Notes: generated from the letters alone by a model not told the origin. Shown: positions 10,812 to 21,730, counted from the stretch's first letter. The stretch: DNA of 64,000 nucleotides from Chrysogorgia sp. JL179-B06 (GCA_035772405.1 JAYKKM010000341.1:431001-495000), one strand, 5' to 3'. Program-made: numbers and translations.

Positions 10812-13800
10812 CAATTATAATAATAATAATAATAATAAACTTTATTAAACACAGAATCCAAAAAGGTAAACCTTATTTACATTGGAGCTGTGTAGAGAAA
10901 TTAAATATAAAACTAGTCACAAATTGCATCAGAAAAACAATTAGAAAAACTTAAAAACTGGACCAATAATTGATATTGAAAGCACTTACTGATAAAGAGT
11001 TTTTAGTAATTACATTAAGACTATTGTATAACTTATCAGCAGAAAAGGAAAAGGAACGAAGGCCTGAGTTAGAAGAAACTTTAGACATATGAATGTTATT
11101 TCGAGAACGTGTGTTATAACTATGAACATCTGAATTTAAACAAAATAAATTAGAAAGATAAGAAGGACAAAATCCATTTAAACATTTAAATACAGTAAAA
11201 CACTTATGATAATTCCATCTGGCGGTAAGGTTGACCCAAGCAAGTCGTTTAAATAGAGCTTCTGTACGTTCATCACCAATTATTTTACGTAATATGATGC
11301 GAGCACCTCTCTTTTGAAGTTTATGCAGTCTTTCGAGATTGGTTTTGTTAGCATTAGTCCAAATTATGTCACAGTATTCATATAGTGGCTGGACCAACGA
11401 TCCGTGCAACTGTCTACAGGTATCTTCACTGAGGTATTTTCTTATTCTGTTGAGCAGATTTAGCCCGCTTGAAATTTTTGCAGCAACAGTATCGATATGA
11501 CAATGCCAGTTCATTTCAGAGTCAAAAGATAGTCCAAGGTATTTCATGATATTTGTATTTTCCAATATATTTCCAGCAAATGACAGTGTAGGATTTAAAC
11601 ATCTAGAGAGCCTTTGTCTACTACCAAAAAGCATTGCCTTTGTTTTCTTACAATTTACCACCAGTTCATTTTCATTAAACCATCTATTTAGATGGTTTAA
11701 ATCATCTTGGAGAGAAGATTCAATGGCACAAACATCATTACCAGCAAAAAATAATGCAGTATCATCAGCGTAAATCACAACCTTACAATGTTGGACAATA
11801 CTCGGCAGATCATTTATAAAAATTATAAATAATAATGGACCGAGTACTGATCCTTGTGGAACACCCAAGGTTATGTCCAAACTATCAGACAATGTTCCGT
11901 TTGCGCACACTGACTGAGTTCTGTTGTCGAGGTAGTTAACAAACCATGCTAAAGCATTACCACAAATGCCCATTTTCACCAGTTTGGACTTGAGCAGTGG
12001 ATGGCTGACCATATCAAACGCCTTGCTGAGATCGAGGAAAACTGAACCGATGACATTACCTTTATCGATGTTCTTCAGGATAAAGTCTGAGACATCTAAA
12101 AGGGCTGTGCAGGTAGAGTGGCCTCGCCTAAAGGCATACTGATATTGTGAAAGTAACTTATTTGCTGTCAAATGATCGTGAATTTGATTATGAACCGCAC
12201 GTTCAAATATTTTCATTACAACTGGGAGACAAGAGATCGGCCTGTAGTTGTTTTCATCCATCAAAGAGCCAGATTTATGTAATGGGGTAACTATGGCTGA
12301 TTTCCAAGGTTTAGGTATCAGACAAGATTCAAGAGACATATTGTATATACTGGTCAATGGTGAGGCCAAAGTGTTTGCACCAAGTTTCAATTTTCGAGAA
12401 TGAATGTCTTTAAGACCAGAGGACTTCGTGACGCGTATCGCAGAAAGTTCCTTTCGCACAAAATCTGTCGATATTTCTTTAAAAACAAAGTCTGGTACAT
12501 TATTCAAGTTGTTATTTATTATGGTTGAGGTTAAGTTACTACTGCGAAGGCCCAGAACATCACGCAAACGTGATCCTACAGACGTGAAAAACTCGTTAAA
12601 ACAACGAGCAATATTGGCATTGTCAGAAAAGATAAGACCATCATGAACCAGTTCTTGAAAAGATTCCTTGTTCTTTTTAGGAATCAGCTGTCTGATTGTT
12701 GACCAGATCTTAGAAGGATCGTCAGCATTTTCAGCAAGTAATCCATTAAAATATTCACGCTTTGAAATTATATCAATAAGTCGAGTCACTTTATTCCGCA
12801 GATTTTTGTAACAATTCCATGAATCATCATTTGTTTTAGATTTAACAGCTTTACGTTTCATAACATTACGACTCTTGATGGTGTTCCTGATTTCATCTGA
12901 CATCCAAGGAGGCTGGCTGCCACGAACTCGTAGAGTGCGTAAAGGGGCATGTTTATTGCAGATATCTATAAGAAATGTCTCCATACAGAACCAAGCGTCA
13001 TCAGGGTTATCAAACAGGGCGATGATATCCCATGGAATATTATCCAAATCGGTGGTGAATGCACTAGGATTAAAGTTCTTAAAACTACGGACGTTTATCG
13101 TGTTGGGTTTAGGTCTAGGAACTTTACACGTTCTGTTGCAGTGTATCAAGTAATGGTCGCTGAGTGAAAGTTCAAGGACACCAGAACTGGTAACTCGATG
13201 ACTTGAGTTGGTGAAAATTAAGTCAATAATAGTGGACGAGTGTGTTGTAACTCGAGTTGGTTCTTTTATCAATTGTTTAAGGCCGATATCTTTCATTTTC
13301 TTGATAAATCCTTTACCTTGTGTCGAAGTGATGTGACAATTGAAATCTCCTAACAAGTACAGTTCTGATAACTCAAAGTCAAGAGCGTCCAAATAATTAA
13401 GCAAACCAGAGTAAAAATTTGAAACGTCAGGAGGGCGATAAACACATCCTATGAGTAGAGGTTTAGATCTAGGGAGTTTGATGTTACACATTACCATTTC
13501 TAGATCATTTGAATCCGAAGGTAATGACAGGCGATGGTAAACAAAACGTTCATGTAGATAAATAGCTGTTCCACCACCATTTCGACACCGATCACGACGC
13601 TCTAAATGATAACCATAAATTTTGATTTCCTCATTTAATACAGATACATCTAACCACGTCTCCGATAAGGTTATAACATCAGGATTAGTAGCACTAGCAA
13701 AAAGACGAAGTTCTTCAATGTTCTTTAATAAACTACGAATATTTAAGTGGGTCATTGTTAGACCTTTAATTTGTTTGAAACTGAATTCATCAACCATGAC

Positions 13801-14400
13801 GGGACGAATTAAAGTAGAATTTGACGAGTCCTTTATATTTTCGGAGATCAAATTAACCTCTTCTTCAGAATCGAAGAAAGAATTACTCAGAGGAGGTAAC
13901 AAACATTTGATGCAAAACCAATCATCACCAACGGACAATTTTCCAAGTTGAAATTCAGGTATGCATTTTTTATGAAATTTATGCATACAACCCGAACAAG
14001 AAATATGGCTCTGGTTTCTTTTTATAAATGAGGTACAGACGCCACATTGAGGTCTAATAACTTGAGGTCCTGGATTGAGATGAACATCATTTGATAGTAG
14101 AAGGGTAGTAAGAAACAAATATTTGTTGAGGGAGACTGTATCATGCCCAAGAGTATATCGACGACGCTTGAGTCTTGAATTCGCCGCTTCATGATCGATG
14201 CGAGTAAGCTTTGTAAGGATTTCTTTACCAAGTAGGTGTTTAGGGCGACAAAAACTCCAACAAGATGACTGAAGACAGTTTTGCTTCGAACTAGGATCGT
14301 CGTTGGTTAGTAGCAATACATTCAGCGAACGTAATATGAAGAAAAAGTGGAGAGCTAATAAAAGCCCTTGTAACGCCATGTTGTTCAATTTTACCATGAG
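10812..14400 (-). mobile_element. CR1/L2-type LINE, apparently intact ORF
   Basis: Minus-strand non-LTR retrotransposon: one long ORF (14397 to 10951), a short 3' UTR, and a 3' end in an AATAAAG-(TTATTA)n type tail (10815-10848, read on the minus strand), the tail style of CR1/L2 elements. The 5' boundary is not defined; sequence upstream of 14400 contains a short perfect dyad but no recognisable coding. Confidence 0.88.
10951..14397 (-). CDS. LINE polyprotein: PHD finger, endonuclease, reverse transcriptase
   Basis: 1148 residues from a genuine ATG, no internal stop. The N-terminus is hydrophobic (ALQGLLLALHFFFILRSLNV), then a 2A-like motif SNDVHLNPGP (about residues 102-111), then a PHD-type zinc finger (CGVCTSF...CSGCMHKFHKKC...WFCIKC, about 118-165). 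The APE endonuclease begins at MTHLNIRSLLKN (about 213) with SETWLD and GDFNCH and the terminal SLSDHYLIHC. Reverse transcriptase follows, with FLDLSKAFDMVSH, GVPQGSVLGPLLF and the catalytic YADD (about residue 876). The C-terminus has the usual NTRSRNN motif. Function: target-primed reverse transcription. The intact frame suggests recent activity in this lineage. Confidence 0.92.
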   Translation of the reverse strand: MVKLNNMALQGLLLALHFFFILRSLNVLLLTNDDPSSKQNCLQSSCWSFCRPKHLLGKEILTKLTRIDHEAANSRLKRRRYTLGHDTVSLNKYLFLTTLLLSNDVHLNPGPQVIRPQCGVCTSFIKRNQSHISCSGCMHKFHKKCIPEFQLGKLSVGDDWFCIKCLLPPLSNSFFDSEEEVNLISENIKDSSNSTLIRPVMVDEFSFKQIKGLTMTHLNIRSLLKNIEELRLFASATNPDVITLSETWLDVSVLNEEIKIYGYHLERRDRCRNGGGTAIYLHERFVYHRLSLPSDSNDLEMVMCNIKLPRSKPLLIGCVYRPPDVSNFYSGLLNYLDALDFELSELYLLGDFNCHITSTQGKGFIKKMKDIGLKQLIKEPTRVTTHSSTIIDLIFTNSSHRVTSSGVLELSLSDHYLIHCNRTCKVPRPKPNTINVRSFKNFNPSAFTTDLDNIPWDIIALFDNPDDAWFCMETFLIDICNKHAPLRTLRVRGSQPPWMSDEIRNTIKSRNVMKRKAVKSKTNDDSWNCYKNLRNKVTRLIDIISKREYFNGLLAENADDPSKIWSTIRQLIPKKNKESFQELVHDGLIFSDNANIARCFNEFFTSVGSRLRDVLGLRSSNLTSTIINNNLNNVPDFVFKEISTDFVRKELSAIRVTKSSGLKDIHSRKLKLGANTLASPLTSIYNMSLESCLIPKPWKSAIVTPLHKSGSLMDENNYRPISCLPVVMKIFERAVHNQIHDHLTANKLLSQYQYAFRRGHSTCTALLDVSDFILKNIDKGNVIGSVFLDLSKAFDMVSHPLLKSKLVKMGICGNALAWFVNYLDNRTQSVCANGTLSDSLDITLGVPQGSVLGPLLFIIFINDLPSIVQHCKVVIYADDTALFFAGNDVCAIESSLQDDLNHLNRWFNENELVVNCKKTKAMLFGSRQRLSRCLNPTLSFAGNILENTNIMKYLGLSFDSEMNWHCHIDTVAAKISSGLNLLNRIRKYLSEDTCRQLHGSLVQPLYEYCDIIWTNANKTNLERLHKLQKRGARIILRKIIGDERTEALFKRLAWVNLTARWNYHKCFTVFKCLNGFCPSYLSNLFCLNSDVHSYNTRSRNNIHMSKVSSNSGLRSFSFSADKLYNSLNVITKNSLSVSAFNINYWSSF

Positions 14401-15310
14401 CTCGAGTCGTATATGAGCTCATAGCCAACGAGGCGCGCAGCGCCGAGTTGGCTATTAGTTCATACACGACGAGAGCGAATGGTATAATTGTTTTATAGTA
14501 TAGCAAAACATTTTAAGATATTAATCGGAAAAACTGTTGATATGTCGCTGTGAATAAATTATTTAATTGAAAGCAACGAACTTCCGCCACATCTACTTCC
14601 GTCATGCGTAATGTTGTCACGTATGAAAGGTTTCTCGCTGAGTTGAAAACAGCTTCAGAATTTTGTCTGAGAGTCAAAAATTCGTTGAGATGGTTCAATA
14701 AAGAAAAAAAGATCCTTTGAAAAGCCAAAAGGTGGGTCAATTTTTAGTTATTGTATCACGGTTGTGAATATTTGGGCTTTTAAGAGGACGTGAAAGCTAA
14801 AAAAACATTAGCGAAAATCTCGCTTTGTTGTTTTTCTATGTGTATCACCTAAAAATAACAAAAATTTCATTCATAATGCTTTTACTACTTCAAAAATTAT
14901 CTTTACTGAATAATAATCATAATATTTGTAATAAATATCTGTTGCTAGTTAACTTTTATCCTTTTTATTTTGTCTGACAAAACAATTCACAATTCAGTCG
15001 GGTTTTTCAAAGACTTAAGACGATTTTTAAAGTGGATTTTGCATCATAACTTCGTAAATTTTGCACTTGGTTAATGTATTTTCTGTTGAACATTAGCCTT
15101 ACTCCTCTCAGTTCAGGTTTTTCGCTCTTGTGCGTTAAAGAAACAACCAGTTTCATCGGCAGTATGTTGAAAAAATCACGCCGCCATTTTGTGTTTTCAT
15201 TACTAGTGATATATGAGCTGATAGCTTGCTAGTATAAGAACCAATCACATTGCAGAACAGCTCATATACGGTGGATGGCTATATTATAAATATATATATA
15301 TATATATATT
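14401..15310. other. No gene seen; dyad and (TA)n tract
   Basis: Holds a near-perfect dyad at 14422-14454 (TAGCCAAC and GGCGC paired with GCGCC and GTTGGCTA) and a pair of inverted GTATATGAGCT motifs at about 14409 and 15262, suggesting a non-autonomous element or promoter-type sequence upstream of the LINE. (TA)n at 15287-15311. No coding potential recognised. Confidence 0.4.
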
Positions 15311-15324
15311 GGTAAATAAATAAT

Positions 15325-15445
15325 GCCAGGGTGAGACAATCAAGATTTTCTTTTGTTTGTAGAACAAAAACAAAGATATTAGGCGCAGCACCAACACTAT
15401 GGAACTCTTTGCTCTTTTTAAAAATCAATTTTGAATACTTACCGG
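15325..15445 (+). pseudogene. LINE C-terminal fragment
   Basis: Plus frame reads SRFSFVCRTKTKILGAAPTL then WNSLLFL, the RSFS...APxLWNSLP segment near the C-terminus of L2/CR1-type ORF2. Short relic only. Confidence 0.5.
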
Positions 15446-15639
15446 TATCTTTCTAAGAAAGCATTTAATCGTTAATAGTTCAGTTATTGTAATACCACGA
15501 TGATGCTAATAATATATTATGATTCCGTACTTTTTAGACTGTATTATTTCTAGAAATTAAAATTCTGTTACTCGAGTTTCACGCACAGCTCTCGCTGGTG
15601 ATCATCAGACTAAAAGGTATAAGAACTAAAGGATGTTAA

Positions 15640-16108
15640 AATTGGATGCATCAAATTTATTCTCATGGTGGCATTTGGCAAACAATTCAGATCTTTTGTT
15701 CAGTGGTCCCTTGGCGGCGAATTTTCTCTCGAAGATGGAGCTTAGTTGGTGTTTCCACTTATGTACGCATTGGCTCTTTTCAAGATGCAAGAGTCGGTAC
15801 ATCATTCAAATCCCAAATGTATTTGGATAGGGCTGTACTAAATTGGTACTTTCTGTTGGAAAACGAGAGCTTAATAGCTTATGATTGTTAAAGCGAGATT
15901 TAAAGTCATGTTCTGTCATGCCGATGTAAGTTCGGTTGTTGTTGTTGGTTGTGTCGACGACTTGGTAAACCAAATTCTTCGTTAAACATGCACCTTCGAG
16001 AGGGCATTTGGTGATGTCTCGGCAATTGCAAATTTTTGGGTTGCATGGTTGTATGGGTTTAAGATTATTGAGGTTGTATCGGTTAATCACACTATAGCCA
16101 TATTGCAT
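15640..16108 (-). pseudogene. Penelope-like GIY-YIG endonuclease domain
   Basis: Reads CNCRDITKCPLEGACLTKNL then VYQVVDTTNNNNRTYIGMTE and FKSRFNNHK: the Cys-rich lead and the (V)YQ...TYIG core of the GIY-YIG nuclease of Penelope-like elements. A frameshift near 15810 leads to GPLNKRSELFAKCHHENKF, the family's C-terminal motif. The nuclease nicks the target to prime reverse transcription. Confidence 0.85.
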
Positions 16109-16256
16109 TCCATACAGCTGTAGCTGACCTTGACAGTTCCTCTGTTAAAAATCTTATGAAACGGTGGTTCTTATGGAAGTGCTTATCGATAAGTTTTAGG
16201 AAGCATCTGGCAACGTTGGTTTGTATTACGGCTGAAGGGGTGGGGTTGAACCATAT

Positions 16257-16935
16257 GATTTTTCTGCTTCTGTTTCTTCTGTTGCTGGTTGTACTATAAA
16301 TTAGTGTTGGAAAAGTTCACACGTTCTGGGAAACCACTAATTGACTCCAGCGCCGAATTGTAGGATGGCGCAGCTTTTTCAAATTGATCGACGTAGTCTC
16401 ACAGAATACGCTTGAAATTCTGGTGCTATGCTTTGATGATAGAGGGGGATGATTTGACTGGGCGTGGATTGTCGGGTTTCCGGTACGGTAGAAGTCTATA
16501 GTTGACAATTTTCATATTTGATTGGATGGTAATCTTTAAGCCGATTTCGTCGAAACTGCATTCAATAAACTTCTTCTTAATCTTCAATTCTCTGCTGTTC
16601 TAGGACCCATATTTCGGAAATCTGCCAGGCCATCGTCCCTGTAGAGGCCGATATATTCGTTGGAAAACTTGTGTTTTAACTTATCGAGGGCCATCAAAAC
16701 GCTATACCCTGCATGGTTACGTCGAATAAAGTAGAATTGCTCTTCTTAGACCAGGGGTTGTCTCTGTTAAATAAAAGGGATTTTCTGGCGTGATGATATC
16801 TCGGTCGCGTTGCGGGAGATTCACGAATTGGGTTGCATAGTCTAGTGCTCTTGTTAGCAGTGTTTCAGTAATAGACGGTAAAAGTCGACGATGTCGAAAA
16901 TGACAAAGGTGAGGGATTGTTAGTTTTGTAGGTTA
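16257..16935 (-). pseudogene. Penelope-like reverse transcriptase fragments
   Basis: Broken minus-strand frames. Near 16930-16700: FDIVDFY (catalytic motif A) and a helical segment with RDIIT...KIPFYL; near 16540-16320: MKIVNYRLLPYRKPDNP-type and NHPPLSS motifs. Several frameshifts and stops. It shares inverted copies with 17000-17330 and 18360-18545. Confidence 0.75.
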
Positions 16936-16999
16936 CTGAACCATTATTCAATAACGGCCTGCGCGATTCAAAAACACACACGCCGTTATTAATGGTGCA

Positions 17000-17330
17000 G
17001 TAACCTCCAAAACAAACAACCCTTCTTTGTCATTTATCGGCATCGTCGACTTTTACCCGTCAAAATTACTGAAACACTGTTAACAAGGCAACCCAATTCG
17101 TCAACCTCCCGCAACACGACCGAGACATCATCATACACGCCACAAAATCCCTTTTATTTAACAGCGACAACCCCTGGTCTAAGAAGAGCAATTCCACCTT
17201 ATTCGACATAACCATGGGTTCCAATCAAATATGAAAATTGTGAACTACCTTCAACCTTATCAATTCTACCCGTACCGGAAACCCGACAATCCACCTTTGT
17301 TTATCAATGCCCAGTCAAATCATCCCCCCT
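17000..17330 (+). pseudogene. Inverted copy of Penelope-like RT segment
   Basis: Plus strand repeats, in inverse orientation, the sequence around 16690-16930 (IVDFYPSK; PFYLT-type segment) and then, after a deletion, the piece around 16441-16535 (MKIVNYLQPYQFYPYRKPDN; INAQSNHPP). Confidence 0.75.
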
Positions 17331-17334
17331 CTCA

Positions 17335-17560
17335 ATTCAATTCAATAAACTTTATTTAAAGAGGGTTTAAAATATTGCATAGCCAATATACCTCAGTGGT
17401 AAGTCAAAGACTTATCTTCCCCATCAACTTGAATATCTTTATCCATAAAATTTTGTTTTAGCCAGATCTCAGACAGACCAATGACACTTGCTTCATTTGT
17501 AGAATTTAATGTAAAGCGAACTTGATCCAAATGAGCATTGAGACTCTGATTAATAATAAT
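17335..17560 (-). pseudogene. LINE relic related to the one at 42.4-44.2 kb
   Basis: 17430-17545 closely matches 44060-44190 (5' coding region of the LINE there, DxxVIGLSETWLxQN region), while 17335-17430 looks like a LINE 3' tail (TTCAATAAACTTTATTT). The internal body is deleted. Confidence 0.65.
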
Positions 17561-17599
17561 TTGAATTTAAATCGGTACAAGGTCCAGGGTTTAGTTCAA

Positions 17600-18103
17600 T
17601 TACATCTCCCGATAATAACAAACGCCGCATTGCCGAAGGAATTACTGTAGTATATTTGTATATAAGAGTTTCTATCCCAAAATAAGATATATCTCATACT
17701 TTTACCAACTGAATTTGATCTATTTACCGCATGAAAGAATATGTAAATTTCAGTTTGGCAGCAAATGCACTGAAGCGATATATTCTGTTCTTGACCATTT
17801 ATACCTTTCAAAACAACCCAGCTTCCCTGTACTGCAAACAAGACCATCTCGGGTAGAATTAATCATGAAATACCAGGTTATCAGCTGTCCATCAGATAAT
17901 ACTCGGACATCTGAACCAAAAACCAGAACAGACTTTGAAAGGGAAAGTTCTCCGAACAAAGCATTCCAACCACGAGTCGCCTTCGGGTTTCCATTTGGTA
18001 TATTTCCCATCTGAAGACGTATTCTCAAAATAGCTGAACAAAAAATCAGCGACAGAAACAGAGTTGAGAAACTGAATGTGTTCATCTTCAGGTTGACGTT
18101 CAA
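17600..18103 (-). pseudogene. Unrecognised ORF with signal-peptide-like start, dispersed repeat
   Basis: Minus frame from about 18103 gives MNTFSFSTLFLSLIFCSAIL, a convincing secretory signal peptide, followed by about 90 residues with DGQLITWYFMINSTRDGL and a paired-Cys segment CSTGKLGC. Stops break the frame below 17750. A diverged direct copy of about 17707-17878 exists at 44925-45097. I do not recognise the family; it may be a captured gene fragment or part of an unknown retroelement. Confidence 0.35.
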
Positions 18104-18359
18104 ACAGAACGTTCAAATAGCACTATGTTCAGCCGTTGTTCAGCACAGTAGGATGGAGACAGCAAGTACGAGGTCTGTGCGAAAAGACCAAGAGCCGGAT
18201 AATTTTACCGTAAAGACCAACCAAACGAGGTTAATAAGGTTTTTATTATATGGCTCTGTTAAGTTTCTCGCATTTCCTCAATTTTTTCGCAATTTTTTCA
18301 AATTTCTAAGTTGTTTTGTAATGACTAGTCGGCTGCTCGCTAAAACTATTAGCTCCAAA

Positions 18360-18545
18360 AACTATTATTACCAGAATTTCAAGCGTATCCTGCGAGTCTG
18401 TGACCTTGCCAATTTGAAAAAGCTGCGCCAACCTACAATTCGGCGCTGGAGTGAGTTGTTTCCCAGTACGTCAAACGTGTGAACTTTTCCAACACTAATA
18501 TTTAGTACAACCAGCAACAGAAGAAACAGAAGCAGAACCACGTCC
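18360..18545 (+). repeat. Penelope-like fragment, inverted copy of 16257-16420
   Basis: Plus-strand NLKKLRQPTIRRWSE corresponds to the minus-strand LKKLRHPTIRRWSQ around 16360; the similarity continues through GTGTGAACTTTTCCAACACTAA. Confidence 0.75.
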
Positions 18546-18559
18546 CAAGGACAGTGCAT

Positions 18560-19590
18560 AGTTTTATAGAATCATGTATCATTAAACTAACAGTATAGCA
18601 TAACGCATGAAACAAGTCTAATGCCGTTCAGGATTTTAGATCACTTGCTTATAAAGCTGCAGTATATTATTGATAGTTAATTTATACTGTTAGTTAGAAA
18701 AACAATTCTTGATCTTTATTATGGACAGAACATTATGCATGGAAACTATGTCTATGGCTAAAATTTCACTGCATGGCTATGATTATGTCCTATGGTTATT
18801 GGGAACAAATACAAAATCCTAATAAGAGAATTATTGCCACAAAACGATGGAAATAAATGACGATGAACAATAACATTCTAAAAGTTCTAGTCCATTATTT
18901 TGACAAAGTTAAAGGAAGCTAAGTCCGAAGACCAAGAAATACAAAATTTATTTTGTAATAAAAAGCTTATAATAACCTTGCCCGAACAGCAATATCTCGG
19001 TTAGATATTTTACCGTAAAGACCTCACTCTTGGTCATGAAGTAGTTACTATAGTATTAAAATTATTTTACTGTCATAGAAAACGTCAATCAGTCAATATC
19101 CCGTCTGTGTCCCCCGCACCCTGTCAACAATGTTAACACATTGATAAGTTGGCTAATAATATAATTATTCAGGCAGTTTCAAATGCTCTTATAATTTGAT
19201 AATTCATAATATTATTGGAACAGCACCAAATTTCTCCGAGGCTACAATTATACAGCCAATAAATGGCCAAGGAACAATGCATGTCTTTATTGGGCATATA
19301 TCAGAGGAAATTGTGTACGCATTGATGTGCGTTATTATATATATATAAAGCTGTCTTATTTGTTTCACAGATCAGTGTTGTAAACCTCTATTGAAAATTA
19401 CAATCGATACAAGACGTTTATGAAAGTATGCTTATACTCGCTAAAATGTTATTTTTTAAGTCTGGTGACAAAAGGGCCTGGGAGCTGCCGTCCCATCCGT
19501 TCCCGCCTTAATGCGGTTCTTGTGAGAGATCTTGTGTTCTTTTTCAAGTCTACATGCGAGGGTTCACTGACTGCAACATGAACCCCGTTT
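18560..19590. other. No gene seen
   Basis: A+T-rich sequence without recognisable coding, repeats or RNA genes apart from a short TATATATATA run near 19340. Confidence 0.4.
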
Positions 19591-19599
19591 ACACGGCAA

Positions 19600-20020
19600 T
19601 AACAGTACGGGGTTACGATCGCGATAGATGCATCGCGATCGCAATCCCTATTTTACGTTGTGTTTACACTGACAGCTATCCCAATTCGGATCGTTCACGA
19701 AAGCCCGAGTTGCTGCCCTCATGTTCGGGAAGCACTGCAGGACGATGTCCTCTCTGACTGTGCAGGCTACAAATAAAATGGTGGAGTATGTTTGGCAATT
19801 CTTCCAACTATTTAAAGTGAATAACAATGGTTGGAGAACATTGCGACGTTTAGATCACGAAAGAATCGTTCTATGCATGCTGGAGACAATTTTGTTCATG
19901 TTTGGAAACCTCCAGTTTATTCGGATCCAGTTTATTCGCACGCGTATTTATTCGGATCGCAATCCCAAAACTGTTTACACGGCTATTTTCTAATGCGATA
20001 GCCCACCGATCGCGATCGCA
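19600..20020. repeat. GCGATCGC-rich repeat
   Basis: GTTTACACGGCAATAACAG, TGTTTACACTGACAGCTAT and CTGTTTACACGGCTATTTTC are related, spaced copies, interleaved with palindromic GCGATCGC and ATCGCGATCGCA. Resembles a non-autonomous element family with subterminal GATC repeats (compare 38337-38640). Confidence 0.4.
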
Positions 20021-20119
20021 GCAAACCACCTCCGGCCCCACCCCCCGGGATACCCGCCGGACCAGACGGTCAACAAAATTCCCCACCGTCGGGAAGTCAG
20101 GACACACGTTTGCCCCGGG

Positions 20120-20600
20120 GGGGGATGGTAACAGCAAGAATTGAACCATGCATTACTTGCAAGTCCCATTATGTAAAACCACCATTTTCCATGGTTCTTA
20201 TTTTAATCGAACTATCAGACTCTGGAATCGTATTTGCAAAGAAACATCTCCAACTACCTTTACTTCAGTTCGTTCACTATTCAAGACTTTTCTATTCGAT
20301 AACTATTTTTTGCTTTTAAACTTGGTCTTTGATACGCATTTAGTATGTTCTTGGACATTGCCACCTAGTTGTTCCTTCCATAAGTACTATACTGTAGCTT
20401 CATGTTTCGAACGTTATTTGTATTATTATTATTATGTATTTTGTCAGCGGGCATGAGACACCTTGCATGGGATTTATTGTCCCGTTCGTGTCTTGCCTTT
20501 ATAGGATTCTTCATTTGTTGTACGTATTGCCGTAATTTTTTAAGTAATGTGTTTTGCATTTTGTATGAATTTCCCAAATAAAGATTAAAAAATAGAGTCT
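20120..20600 (+). pseudogene. LINE 3' end fragment
   Basis: Plus frames contain SYFNRTIRLWNRICKE and LFDNYFLLLNLVFD, the C-terminal FNRTVRLWN...FK..L...FD pattern of non-LTR reverse transcriptases, followed by a 3' UTR with TATTATTATTATT and ending near CCCAAATAAAGATTAAAAAA. Confidence 0.6.
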
Positions 20601-20929
20601 TTGTAGAGTATAGAAGTATCACGCGATATGTAAAGCAAGCAAGAGCTCCCGGTGCGGGTGGGACTGTGCAGAGACTCCTGCCCCCATTGCGGGGGATAGG
20701 GGGAAGCAGAGACAGGGTCTCGTTTTGCTTGAATGTAGACTTTTTTACTATGCAATTGCAATGTTAATAAACTGCTTTTTCTTTGATTATATTTAATTTA
20801 TCATTTTCAGACAATCCTGGCCAAAATTGAGAATTTGCAGTTGATGTCCCAAGGACTTTTGGGCAGGATTAAAGCCTCAATGAATTTCAATCACCTGCAC
20901 CATAACAAGAAACACTGACTCTGTACAAA
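20600..20929. other. No gene seen
   Basis: Includes a G+C-rich patch (20640-20720) and non-coding A+T-rich sequence; nothing recognised. Confidence 0.4.
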
Positions 20930-21080
20930 AATTCTGATCCATGTGTTCGTCACGACTAAATTGGACCATTGCAATTCTCTGTTATCTGGTTTGCCTAAAT
21001 ATCTAATAGACAATCTACAACATGCACAAAACTCTGCTGCACGTTTATTGACATATACCCAACATCACTGCAATAGGCAT
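20930..21080 (+). pseudogene. LINE (L2/CR1-like) reverse transcriptase fragment
   Basis: TTKLDHCNSLLSGLPKYLID then NLQHAQNSAARLLT matches the conserved LDYCNSLLYGLP...LQxVQNSAARL segment. About 50 residues only. Confidence 0.8.
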
Positions 21081-21165
21081 TGCGTGACAGAGCAGGCTTT
21101 TAAGGCAACACGTTCGAGTGAATTCGCATCAGCATATGATTGATATAACCTTGATATAACCCAAA

Positions 21166-21435
21166 CTATTTACCAACTTTTCCTGACGGTATTAAGAAAA
21201 CATTATGCTTCCAATGAACAATCTCTTCATATGCTCTATCTATTCTTTGGCAAAAGGCACTCCCACTTACTTCAGCCCATCGAAAATCATTCTCCTCGGG
21301 TAAAAAGCTGCTCTCGTTCTCGAAATTAGCAATATTTGATTGATGTAATTGTTCCGTTTCTGTTGATGCGGAAAAAATGCCACTATTTGCATTTTCAGTT
21401 ATGCAAATATCGTCTGAATTAGCCACGGACGCCAC
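21166..21435 (-). pseudogene. Retroelement-associated ORF fragment
   Basis: Minus frame ending SAFCQRIDRAYEEIVHWKHN then VFLIPSGKVGK resembles the N-terminal segment (HWKxNxFxxPSGKAGKxF) of a retroelement ORF abundant in cnidarian genomes; upstream part is acidic and Ser/Glu-rich. Identification from memory, moderate. Confidence 0.4.
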
Positions 21436-21494
21436 GTCGGGGTCTTCATCCTCGCCATTTTCGTGGGAAACATATAAATAATATTTTTTTAAAC

Positions 21495-21730
21495 ATTTAA
21501 AAATAATAATAATAATGGAAACTTTATTTCAGAAAATCGATTGAAGCAGTATTACAAAATAATCTTAAGAAGAAATTAACTCTGTTTCTCTCCATATACG
21601 TAAACGTAGAGCAATCCACAGAGATAAACAAGCAACATATTTAAGAAGTTATACTATATTTACAATAAAACTTTACTAACTAAATAAAACAATAAAACTT
21701 TGCTAATAAAACTTTAACAAAGGCGGATAT
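21495..21730 (-). repeat. Probable LINE 3' tail
   Basis: AATAATAATAATAATGG followed by AAACTTTATTTCAG resembles, on the minus strand, the microsatellite tail of the LINE at 10.8 kb. No coding recognised. Confidence 0.35.

Larger units (their letters stand above)
15640..17330 (-). mobile_element. Penelope-like element, rearranged with inverted duplicate
   Basis: Contains a GIY-YIG endonuclease region and reverse transcriptase fragments of a Penelope-like element on the minus strand (15640 to about 16930), followed by an inverted plus-strand copy of the reverse transcriptase part (about 17000-17330). The inverted arms (roughly 16441-16930 against 17000-17330) share both the catalytic region and the YRKPDNP segment; the plus copy lacks a middle piece. 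Partial inverted copies are a known habit of Penelope-like elements. Confidence 0.8.
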
